DNA of 64,000 nucleotides from Eucommia ulmoides (Eukaryota > Streptophyta > Magnoliopsida > Garryales > Eucommiaceae): positions 10,366,616 through 10,430,615 of the forward strand of contig CM028333.1 of NCBI GenBank assembly GCA_016647705.1. The letters run 5' to 3'. Both the position numbers and the translations under genes were made by a program. This document shows, in pieces, positions 47,520 to 57,411 of the stretch; the stretch's first letter is position 1; every line of letters starts with the position of its first letter. The notes below the pieces were generated by a model. That model had not been told where the DNA came from. It saw only the letters and a program-made list of their open reading frames with translations, and did no database searches.

Positions 47520-48130
47520 CTCAGATACAACACCGCCACCAAGAAATCAAAATCAAAATCTAGAAAAGAGTGTGAACAAGAGAGAAAAAGTACCTGACGT
47601 AGTGTCGGCGAAGGCAGATATGGCATCGACGTTAGGGTTAGGTTTAGCAGCAAAGTTGGGCGGCGGTGAATTGGAGATGGAAGTTGTCATCCCAAGGTGA
47701 AATCAAAATCGAAATTGCAATCCAAAATTGAATTCGAAATCTAGAAAAGAGTGTGAACAAGAGAAAGAGAGAGTACCTGATGTAGTGTCAACGAAGGCAA
47801 ATACAGCGTCAACGTTAAGGTCAGGCGTAGTGGTGAAGTTGGGCAGCGGTGAATTGGAGATGGAAATTGTTATCCCAAGATGAAATCAAAATCGAAATTG
47901 TAATCCAAAATCTAATTCGAAATCTGGAAAAGAGTCTAAACAAGAGAGAAAGAGAGAGTACATGATGTAGCGTCAGCGAATGCAGATACGGTATCGACGT
48001 TAGGGTTGGGCGTAGCGGCGAAATTGGGCGGCGGTGAATTGGAGATAGAGGTTGTCATCGCTGGGTGAAATCAAAATTGAAATTGCAATCCAAAATCGAA
48101 TTCGAAATCCAAAATCACAATCAAAATTGA
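47520..48130. repeat. ~182-185-bp tandem repeat (3 units)
   Basis: GTACCTGACGTAGTGTCGG (47591), GTACCTGATGTAGTGTCAA (47773) and GTACATGATGTAGCGTCAG (47958) mark three units. Each also carries a GGCGGTGAATTGGAGAT-like stretch, a GTTGTCATCCC-like stretch and AAATCAAAATCGAAATTG. The array lies in the hAT-type element. Confidence 0.9.
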
Positions 48131-48184
48131 AAACTAAAATCCAAATTTGAGATTTGGTAAGGTAGAATGAGAGACAAATTCTAA

Positions 48185-49362
48185 GGTAACATTTGGTAAA
48201 TGGGATTCATCTTAGGATTGTAATGAAGTTGGGAATAGTCATTCCATTGCTATGTTTGGTTGGTGGGATTGGTTTTCATTCCTATTCCCAGGTAATGACT
48301 AATCCCAAATGAAATGAGGTATTAGGTAAGAAGAAAGGCCTATACTTACGTTTCCGTATTTTTCACAATAGAAAATAAAATTTTGGGAACAGAAACCAAA
48401 ATATGGTAGTGTTACTTTCATGTTTCTGTTACCAGAAAACATGGAACGAAAACAGAAACATTAGATAGAATTTTGGGAACAAAAACAAAAACAGAAATCT
48501 AGGAGCAAAAATAAAAATCTAGGAACAAAATAAAAACAGAAATATGGGAACAAAAACAAAAATAGAAATCTAGGAACAAAACAAAAATAGGTATATGAGA
48601 GCAAAAATAGAAATCTGGGAACAAAAACAAAAACAAAAATCTGGGAACATATTTCTGTTTTTGTTCCCATATTTCTATTTTTGTTTTTGTTCCTAGATTT
48701 CTGTTTCTGTTCCAAGAAAATCTAGAACATAGATATAGAACTTGGAATAAACAACTTTTTTCCCATATATTTATTTTTATTTCCAATTTTATGAGAACAG
48801 AAACACTAAACAAGTGAGGCATAAGTGGGGTTTGGCATTTTTATCTTTAAGTCTATTAACAAAATGAATAGAACAAAATTAGTAAAATAGGGGAAAATTT
48901 GTTCTGTTCTGTTCTCAGATTGTTACAACAAAATCCTGAAATCAAAACATAATAAGCAAATCATTATTTTTTCAGTTACAATTTTTTTGGGGAATAGAAA
49001 AAAGAGAAACAGAAATACGAAAGTACTTCTAAGCCCTTTAGTTTGTCGGGTTAAAGGATAACTTTGGTGACATTTGTTTAATGTCTCTAAATAATTCTAT
49101 TATGTTCCCAAGATTTTGTTCTAAAATTTTCGAATATTTAAGAATATTGTTTTATTTTTATTTATCGGCCATTCCAATACCATGTTTAATGTATTTTGTA
49201 ACCAAACGTAAGAATGGTAATGGTCATTCAAATACCATGTTCAGTCTTGTTTGTCATCAAGTATAGGAATGGTAATTACCATTCAATTCCAATATCACAT
49301 TCATTCTAATACCACACTCATTCCATCTCATTCCATTCCAGTCCAACGTACCAAACGTAGCA
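48185..49362. mobile_element. MITE nested in the hAT-type element, probable TAA TSD
   Basis: The left end GGTAACATTTGGTAAATGGG and reversed right end TGCTACGTTTGGTACGTTGG are inverted repeats of the XXXGTTTGGT type seen in Harbinger-like MITEs. TAA lies at 48182-48184 and 49363-49365. The subterminal arms carry CATTCC words on both sides. It contains a second inverted-repeat element (48335-49045). Confidence 0.65.
48335..49045. mobile_element. Foldback-like element with long A-rich/T-rich arms
   Basis: The ends AAAGGCCTATACTTACGTTT and (reversed) AAAGGGCTTAGAAGTACTTT match imperfectly and continue into CGTATTT on both sides. The interior is built from repeated GGGAACAAAAACAAAAACAG and AGAAATCTAGG words (48475-48650), inverted from about 48652 (TTCTGTTTTTGTTCCC). 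The centre could fold into a long hairpin. No TSD was seen. Confidence 0.55.
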
Positions 49363-50059
49363 TAAGAGAGTGAAGTCTAGGGTTGGAATGGAAACTCATG
49401 GGAGAGTCTTGAGAGAGAGAGAGAGAGAAGGGAGGGTGGCTGAGGAGTGACGAGAGAAAGAAAAGAATGAGAGATTATATACCAAACCCCCCAAAAATAA
49501 AATATTTATATATTAATTAAATAGTATTTTCTATTCGCGAACAAAAACGAGTAGCTCGCGAACAAGTTCGGCTCAGCTTGTTTATTAAACGAATATTTTT
49601 TAGAGCTCAAACAAACTTTTTTCGAGCTGAGCCTGAGCTGTTCATTAACAGCTCAGCTCGTTTATAGCCCTACTTGGAATTGGTTAGTAATTATGCCAGA
49701 TTTTGAGAATAATTGATAAATGTATGTTCACTTGATCTCTACTAATGATTTTATTCTAAATATATTTTAAAGAGTTTCAGTTTATAAGATAATTCAAGGA
49801 GAAACAAATATGCATACCGAAATTCAAAGTTTAGTCAAGAATAAGAACGATGTTGATTCAATGAGATAATTGATTAGAGTTGAATCTTCATTCAACTTAA
49901 TGGTAAAACAATCGCATTCTTGTATGATTATGTAAGAAATTTATGTTATTTGAAATTATCATTTAATTTACAAAAATTGACTCACATCTCTCTGAATATC
50001 ATATTTTGATTATATGCCTACATGAAAATATTTATTGCTAAGAAATATTTGATAAAATC

Positions 50060-52818
50060 TGTAGGACCCTAATTTTAGCATGTACATAATTTTAGTTGCA
50101 TTTTAGAGCATTTAAAAAAATACGGGGTAGAAATGTGTCATTTAATTTTTAAATTAAAAAGTTAGGTGTCAATTAGCAATTTTAGAAATATTCATTTTAA
50201 ATTTTGGGATTTAAATGTCAACTTAAAGAAAGTTAGGGGGGAGGATAATGTAATTTGAAAAAAATTAATTTATATATATATATATATATATAAGCGGATG
50301 AGCAAAACCCAAAGCAGAGAGAGGAAGAGGCGACGTGGCAACGCATGGGGTTAGGGAGATCCATCATTTCCATGCGTATAAATATGGGTTCATTCATGCA
50401 AGAAGGACCGAGAGCCTCAAAAGAAGAAGAAAAATCTAGAAAAAAAATAGAGAAGAGAAAGAAAATCGGCGGCGGTGGTCGTCGGCTGTGTCGTTGGGCC
50501 GCCGGTGAAGTAGGTGTGTGTGTGGTTAGTTGTGGGTGTTTGATCAAACGTTGGGTGTGTGTGTGCGTGTGATCGCCAGCGTGTGTGCGACAGTGTGTGT
50601 GTGCCATTGGGTGAGCGTCGGATGTAGGTGTGTGACCAGTGGCCGTGTGGTTGGTGTATGCTACTGTGTGTAGGTATGTTGATCGCATGTGGGTGTATGT
50701 TCTATTCATGATGTGTGTGCGATCGGTACTGTGTGTATGTCTGTTCATCTGTGTCTCTGTGTGTGTGTATGTATGTGTGTGTGTGTGTGTGCTGTGCAGA
50801 CGTGTGGGGGGGTGGGTTGATGTGTGTAGGAGCATCGGAGTGGTGTATGTGTGCTCTGATCATAAGAAAGGGACGGGGAGTGAAGACGCAGGAGCTTGTG
50901 AGAAGAAAGAGAGAAGTGTTGGGTCTAAAACGAAGCAGGAGCAGACGAAGAAAATGACCATCGCCGCAGCGGTGGGATCCATCACCGCAGCGGTGAGCTT
51001 CTGCATGCAGAACTGTTGTTATATCACCGCAACGGTGAAGACCTGGGCAGAAAACAGTGAACTTCAATAATTCGTAAAAAGGGTAAAATTTCAACCGATT
51101 TCTAATTTTGTTAAAAATTGAATTTCTAGCGTTAAAATTTCTGTAACTGTTAAAATTAATAATTGTGACAACAGTAATGTTTACAACTGTTAATTTTTTT
51201 AAAAAAATATCGTACAATAAATATTGTACCATAAATCTTAATGTCGTGAATTAGGGTAAATAGCAATTTTACATAATCAAATTTGGGAAATAGGAAATTA
51301 GGTAACTTAGGATCATGCATTGCATATTAGGATTGTTTAAAAATAAAATATTAATTTAGGCCTATCGTTGTTAGGGTCACAAGCGTCGGCGTCCCAGTAG
51401 GTTGTGGATAGTGACGTTTTTGCAGGGCGAAGAACAAGGTAAGTATATTGTCTTCTATGTAAATGTACAAATTTTATTTGCGTATAAATAGTGCAAAAAT
51501 GTGTTTATTAAAATTGGACAATTTTATAACTTATATGGGTCGAGTAGATTTCTAAATGTAGAGGGGGATTTTTGGTTCAGCTATGCCATAGTTTTGATCC
51601 CGTTAGGAAGGTATGTCCTGTAAGATGGTTTTGACCTGCTAGAAGGGCATGTCCTATAGGTGGTTGATTATATTATAACCTGTTCGGAGGGTTAGTCTCG
51701 ACAAGTGGTTAATTATATTATGACATGTCCGGAGAGTTAGTCTGGCAGATGATTGTTGATATTATGATCTGTCCGGAAGGTTAGTTCGACAAGTGGTTGT
51801 TGATATTATGACCTGTCCAGAGGGTTAGTCCAGCAGGTGATTGTTGATATTATGACATGTCCAGAAGGTTAATCCGGCAGGTGGTTGTTGATATTATGAC
51901 CTGTCCGAAAGGTTAGTCCGGCAGGTGGTTGTTGATATTATGACTTATCTAAAGGATTAGTCCGATAGATGATTGTTGATATTATGACCTGTCAGGAGGA
52001 TTAGTCTTACAGGTGGTTGTTTGACCCGTTAGGAGTGCAAAACCTGCGGGCAGTACGGTACCGTTACAACTCCCGATCGTGAGGTAAAAACGATCCTATA
52101 GCTAGTAGGAGAGAAGGTATAGTGTATTTTATTATTATACGTTAAAATATTTGGTCTAGTGGTTTTAAAATATTTCAGCTGGTTGGTTTAAAATATGTGG
52201 ACGGGTTGATTTAAAATATTTGGACTGACAGAATTTAAAATATCTAGATTGGTTAACTTAAAATAATTATATTGGGTGTTTGAAATACAATATTTCTTTA
52301 CATTGGTGGCAGTTGGAAATTGGTTCCAAATATGGTATGCAATATATGGTATTATTTTATATTATTGTATTTCATTGGTGGTAGTGGAACCAGGTATGTG
52401 ATTATATAATATTATGTTTCGAAACGTGGTATTTGTTACTTATACTTGTTCCATAAAATATTTTTATTATGAAGATAGTACACCGATAAAATTTTGGGGT
52501 ACAGGTACCGCGGCTAAGAGTTGGTCCACTACTGGTACTAGGTAAAGTCCGAAGGTAGTGTCGTTCTGGAGGTGAGCCAGTCGAATGTGAACCGTGGAAG
52601 ATTCAGGTATTTTTGTGTTTTTAGTTAGGAATATTTGGGACTGGTATATTCCCAAATTTTGAAATGGGTATTTATATATATTCTTGGGAAAACAAATTAC
52701 AATAGTGCGATTATGTAGGTATATATGTTTTCGATGGATATGCGTCGGTGGGTCAAGTTACGTCAGGTTGACTTCACGCCCGGCCTCGGATGACGGGTGC
52801 TCGGGGTGGGGCGTGACA
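50060..52818 (+). mobile_element. Solo LTR of the long-LTR Ty3/gypsy family (copy B), TSD AAATC
   Basis: 2759 bp, beginning TGTAGGACCCTAATTTTAGC and ending GGGGTGGGGCGTGACA, with perfect flanks AAATC (50055-50059 and 52819-52823). A TATA-like (TA)n followed by TATAAGCGG lies near 50271-50297. Downstream come TG-rich stretches (about 50505-50830), three CACCGCAGCGGTGA-like palindromes (50961-51038), a 44-bp minisatellite (51677-52030) and the family's conserved core (52053-52095). No internal region is present. Confidence 0.93.
51677..52030 (+). repeat. 44-bp minisatellite in LTR copy B (8 units)
   Basis: Units start at about 51677, 51722, 51766, 51810, 51854, 51898, 51942 and 51986, mostly 44 bp apart. 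The consensus holds GACCTGTCCGGAGGGTTAGT then CCGGCAGGTGGTTG. CCTGTCCGG and CCGGCAGG can pair around AGGGTTAGT, so each unit is a potential hairpin. Two weaker units precede the array (about 51596-51676). Confidence 0.92.
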
Positions 52819-52823
52819 AAATC

Positions 52824-53570
52824 ATTATTAATCATGATCTTACCTGTTAGCATATCGTATAAATATAAACTTGCATGGTTGGTATTACTTTATAAAATCT
52901 CATTAATCTATTTATGATACCATATATACGATCGTCTTAATATATATATATATATGACATTTCAATATGTTGATACTATTAAATGTAGATATCCTTATAG
53001 ACATTAAGTGTTTGACAAACAACTAATATATCATGTTTTGTAAATGATTATTATTCTAAAAGAGAGATGAAATTTTACGAAATAAATATGCACTTATCCA
53101 TGTTTATGCATGCGCTAGATTTATGTTGACAATTTCATAAATTATCATTGAAATATGCTTCTTGTCCTAGTGCGTTAAAGATTACATGTTTTTTTATTCT
53201 ATCAAAGGAAGATATTAATTGGTTTCATGAGTAAAGCTTGTTGACTTAATTGAAATTATCTGATTTTATGCTACATTGTTAAAATGTTTTGATGATATTT
53301 TAAAATTGCCTCAAGTTTGTTCTTCTAAGCATGAATTAGCTTGTTTACAATTACATAGGGGGAGGATTTTTTTATAAGTGGGACTATAATATGTGTCGCT
53401 CAAATTGAAAAATGACATATTGAAAATTTCGTTATCTCCGATTTGTTTGTTAATATTTTAACTAAACCTCTAACGGAAGATCAAAGTTCATGAAAATTAT
53501 TCGAGATTTAAGTATGGCTAGGAAAAACAATGTATGTCTAGAATGATATTTTTAGTTCTCTATCCCAACG
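52824..53570 (+). other. Internal DNA of the Copia element with an RNase H remnant
   Basis: Mostly unrecognisable. Near 53440-53482 the frame reads DLFVNILTKPLTEDQ, the well-known end of Copia RNase H (the LTKPL motif). This places the 3' end of pol just before the 3' LTR. Confidence 0.6.
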
Positions 53571-56500
53571 TTTTGAGATGAAATTGAAAATGAAAATTGA
53601 CCTAATTGAAAATAAGGATGAAAGTATAAAAAATTGAATTTTGGGGTCGATTCAGTTAACCGAGAAAAATAATCGGTTAACTGAATCAAACGTTTAGTTT
53701 TGGAACAGAAATTGGTGATGGAATTAACCACATAGCATCAATCGGTCAACTGATTAGAAAATATCAGTCAACCGATTGAAACAGTGAGTTTTTCGGAGCT
53801 AAATTAGACCACCCTGTAATAGTCGGTCAACCGATTCGGTTTGAGGTTTTGGTAAGGTGAGGCTCTGAAGCAATTGGTCAACCGATTGGTAGAAATTGGT
53901 TAACCAATTGGAATTGAGTTTTGGCTTGGTTTCGGGGCTATATCGATTGATCAACCGAATGGAAAATTCGGTCAACCGACTAGGCTTGTGCACCTGTTCT
54001 CATCCAAACTCCGATTGAGATGATTCAAGATGATTTGGAAATCTTAGAAAGCACGCTACAACTTTCATGTTTTACAGTTTTCCAAAATAATATTGTATAA
54101 TGGTCAAGAGTGTGCTTGAAATTGCTACACCTGCAACAACAATTAGGGGTGGCAATTTGTGTAAACAGTTCCGTTTCGTGTTGCGTCATGATCTAACATG
54201 AACATGATAACACGTAACATGAACATGATATGATAAGTTATTGTATTATAAAACTTAAACACAAACATGACACGACACAATAATTTATGGTGTTACATAA
54301 TAACATAACATGAAACTTATTAGGTTGACACGACCCAATAAAGACTTTACTTAATTTACCCATTACACTTTAACGACCTACCCATTACATGTTAATGACC
54401 TGTTAACACAATTTATACACGTTAACAACATGTTAACAAAAATTATAAAAAAATAAAAAAATATATATACAACTTCAACAAAACCAAACAAAAAAGAATC
54501 ACCAATAAAAAGAATTTTGAGAACAATCACAAATGAACAACAAATTTGTGGAGAAAATATTAAGAAAATGCTCAACTAAGATCAATAATTTATATTTCTA
54601 AATAATTAAACGAATGATGAATAGAGAAAAATCGGTGCATGAACGTAGAAGAATTAGCAAATCGGTGGATGAACGGAGCAAAATCAGCAGATCAGCAGAA
54701 CCAGCAGACTAGCAAACTGGTGGATGAACGGAGGCTGGAGGTTAGACTGGTCCACTGGAGCAGCAGATCGATGGTCATCGTGGAGCAGCGGAGCGGAGGT
54801 CGTGGTGGAGCAGTTGGAGCTTGGACTTGGACGGTACTCACAGTAAGCATGAATGCTATCGGTTATCGACACTCAACAGAGAAAGGAGAAAAGTTAGGGA
54901 AGAAAACTGTTTTGGGTGAGAGAGAAAGAATGAGTGAATGAATATTAATTAGGGATTTAGGGTTAGGGAAATGTTAATATATATATTAGGTAATAAATTA
55001 TAATATTAGATAATTTGGGGTGTTATAATAATTTATTAAATTATCGTGTAACCTATTAAATCTCAGATCTCATGTTATCGTGTAACCTGAATACAGGAAA
55101 TTATTATCGTGTCTTATCGTGTAACATATCGGCTTATCAAGTCAATCCGATAACCTGACATGTTTTTTATCGTCTTATCAGATCAAACACAATAATGACC
55201 CATTACCCAATAAGCAAAACTCATACCTAATAATTTTGGGTCGGTCTCATATCTTGTCATCGTGTAAATACCCATTTTACCACCTCTAACCACAATCAGT
55301 CAACCGACCCAAGGATCAATCAACCGACTGTTTCGATTGAACCTACCAAAAATATGGTACATGTATTTTGATATGCCTATTGATTTAGTCCACATAATTC
55401 ATAATTCTCCTAATTTAAGTAGTTAAATATTTCCTATATTTATGATTGTTAATGGAGAAATATTTTATGAGCTTATTTGAGAGATTTAGAAAGTTATTTT
55501 AATGTAAAATATCCCTGAAATGAATTATTATATTATGTGGGGTCTAAGAATATCTTTTAGAGGTATATCTTTTGAAAAGTAGCCGCTGGAGAGCTTGATA
55601 CTAGTCTATATAATTAGACCTGCGGAAATGTGATACATAACATCAAAAACATCAGTTCTTAAACTTTTCTAAGAGTTATCATTCTATTGAGATTCATTCA
55701 AGAGAGATATTGTGTTACGTTCTTGATTTAAAGCGCTGAATGTTTTGGCATCACCGATTTGTGTTATCTTGCGATTCTATTTACATTCTTCGGTATTATC
55801 CCGGTGAGATCTTTACAAGTTATTGTTCTTTATTGTGATTTCATATTATTATATTTGTTTGGTTAATATTGTTAGAAAATCGTTTTCAAATCTAAAAGTC
55901 TGAAAAATATTTTTAAAACTATTTTGTGTGATTATCTAATTACACGCTTTATTTGGTGCAACTCACACCTATTTATAATCAGATATTAATTTGTCTCACA
56001 TTGTATCTATCACGTAGTAAATTTCGGGACATTAATTGTGTATATTTGTTTTAAGGTGGTAAAAGCTCATTGTGAGAAGAAACTTAAATTTTTATGTATT
56101 TGTGAGTTTGAACGAATTAGACACGGTTGGGCCGGTATCTGGTCAGGGTAGCTAGGATTCAATATTTTCCGATAAAAAGATTAGGGTTTGATCTTTTCCT
56201 AAGTATAAAAATGTTAGGTTATTCTTTTCCCTTGAAAAGAACTAGATTTTGTTTCTTCCAGAATTGAATTGAGTGAATTGTGAATGTTTCATCTTTACCT
56301 GTGAAAAAAATACTTATAAGAGTTGTGTGGTTTGATCTTTAGCCTGTAAAAAGATTACGTTTGATCTTTAGCATATAAAAGGATTATGTGGTGTTTCTTC
56401 CTTTAATAAAATTAGGTTAGTCTCTAACCTGGTAAAAAAATAATGTTTTTAACCTGTGAAAATGAAATTTGTAAGGGTTTGGTTCCTATCTGGTAAAGGG

Positions 56501-56770
56501 ATCAAGGGTTTAGTAGTTGAGAATCTCCGTGGAGCTCGAGGGGACTGGATTAGGCAAGACTAGCTTGCTGAACCAGGATATATCTTGATATGCTGCTTTA
56601 TTATTTTTATCATATTCTGTTTGGGTGTGCGCTTTGAATATAAACACTTATCCACTGCGTAACGAAGATAATAATTGATTTAGGATAAATTGAATATTTG
56701 ATAAATTATGTGTTGAAAGTTTTAATTGTTTAAATTTTTAAAACTACCAAATTCACCCTTCTCTTAGGTA
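53571..56770 (+). repeat. 3' LTR of the Copia element, recognisable part
   Basis: From 53571 (AAATTGAAAATGAAAATTGA) it matches the 5' LTR from about 41765 onward, including the TCGGTCAACCGAT-type palindromes (about 53650-53980 and 55305-55340) and the degenerate ~35-bp repeats (about 56150-56480). It ends near 56770, where internal sequence of element E resumes. An 1145-bp hAT-type element lies inside. Confidence 0.85.
54144..55288. mobile_element. hAT-type non-autonomous element, 1145 bp, 8-bp TSD
   Basis: The left end TAGGGGTGGCAATTTGTGT and reversed right end TAGAGGTGGTAAAATGGGT are the inverted termini. The 8-bp flanks ACAACAAT (54136-54143) and ACCACAAT (55289-55296) differ at one position. 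The 5' LTR has the empty site (GCAACCATAATCTGTCAAC, about 42341). The interior is rich in AACATGA and CGTGT words near both ends. No transposase is seen, and the open frames at 54639-54941 are unsupported. Confidence 0.87.
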
Positions 56771-57411
56771 GCTCAACGTTAATAAGCAATTATCAAAGAA
56801 TCGTATGCTTCTAAACACTTCCGCTACGCACTTTGATAAAAATAATAATAATAATAATTTTTTTTTCAACAAAATTTATTTTTTTAAATATCCCGGTAGT
56901 CTCATTGGATTGGATCTATCTCGGTGCCAACATGTTTATGACCTCAATTTTTTATTTTTTTTAACAATCAACATATTGATAACCGATCTCATAATCATTA
57001 AATAGGCATGACATTACAAGTCCATTATCATATCTCATAACCATAATTCTTAACCAACATTATAATTATCAGATAACCCATTTTTCTTGTGGACTGTACC
57101 ATGAGTCCCAAAATTATTATAAATATCCACAAAGGGCTAACAGAACATTATTGTCAAATCTTCAACTCAATCACATGTGTATTTATGAAGTGAGATGGCT
57201 AATTAGCAAAAAATTAACACTAATTTCTAATTGACAAACTTCCCTAGTCAAGGAACTCCTTTGAGTTATATTATATTGAGCACTTAGAATGTTATATTAT
57301 ATTGAGCACTTAGAATGTTCTCCATTTTGGTAAAACATGATAGCTTCCTTTAGCACCCACATTATTTTACACAAGTATAGTTTTTTTTTTTAGGTCAGGC
57401 ACAACAAGTAT

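Larger units (their letters stand above)
46383..49672. mobile_element. hAT-type non-autonomous element, ~3.3 kb with nested MITE
   Basis: The left end TAGGGTTGTAAACGAGCTGAG and the reversed right end TAGGGCTATAAACGAGCTGAG are good inverted repeats. The 8-bp flanks CTTAGGAT (46375-46382) and CTTGGAAT (49673-49680) match at six positions, as expected for hAT. The subterminal parts are full of GAGCTCGAGCTCG-type repeats (about 46480-46680, 49540-49640). No hAT transposase was recognised. The minus-strand open stretch at 46976-47341 shows no known domain. Confidence 0.8.
41435..56770 (+). mobile_element. Copia LTR retrotransposon (SIRE/Tork-like), broken, many nested insertions
   Basis: 5' LTR 41435-44360, primer site 44361-44374, gag remnant 44420-45390, a C-terminal RNase H remnant near 53430-53490 and a 3' LTR recognisable at 53571-56770. 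Nested inside are MITEs (43444-44138, 45606-46114), hAT-type elements (46383-49672, 54144-55288) and a solo LTR (50060-52818). The long LTRs (over 2 kb without insertions) and initiator-Met primer site suit SIRE-like Copia elements, but most of pol is not recognisable. LTR divergence by eye is about 15%, so it is old. It sits inside element E. Confidence 0.8.

Noticed and set aside
50233-51232. Long histidine/threonine-rich minus-strand frames and cysteine/valine-rich plus-strand frames
   Set aside because: They come from (TG)n-type repeats inside solo LTR B, with no domain and no fitting start or splice signals.
51596-52030. Regular repeats with spacers, considered as a CRISPR-like array
   Set aside because: Whole 44-bp units repeat with no unique spacers, inside a plant solo LTR. 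This is a minisatellite.
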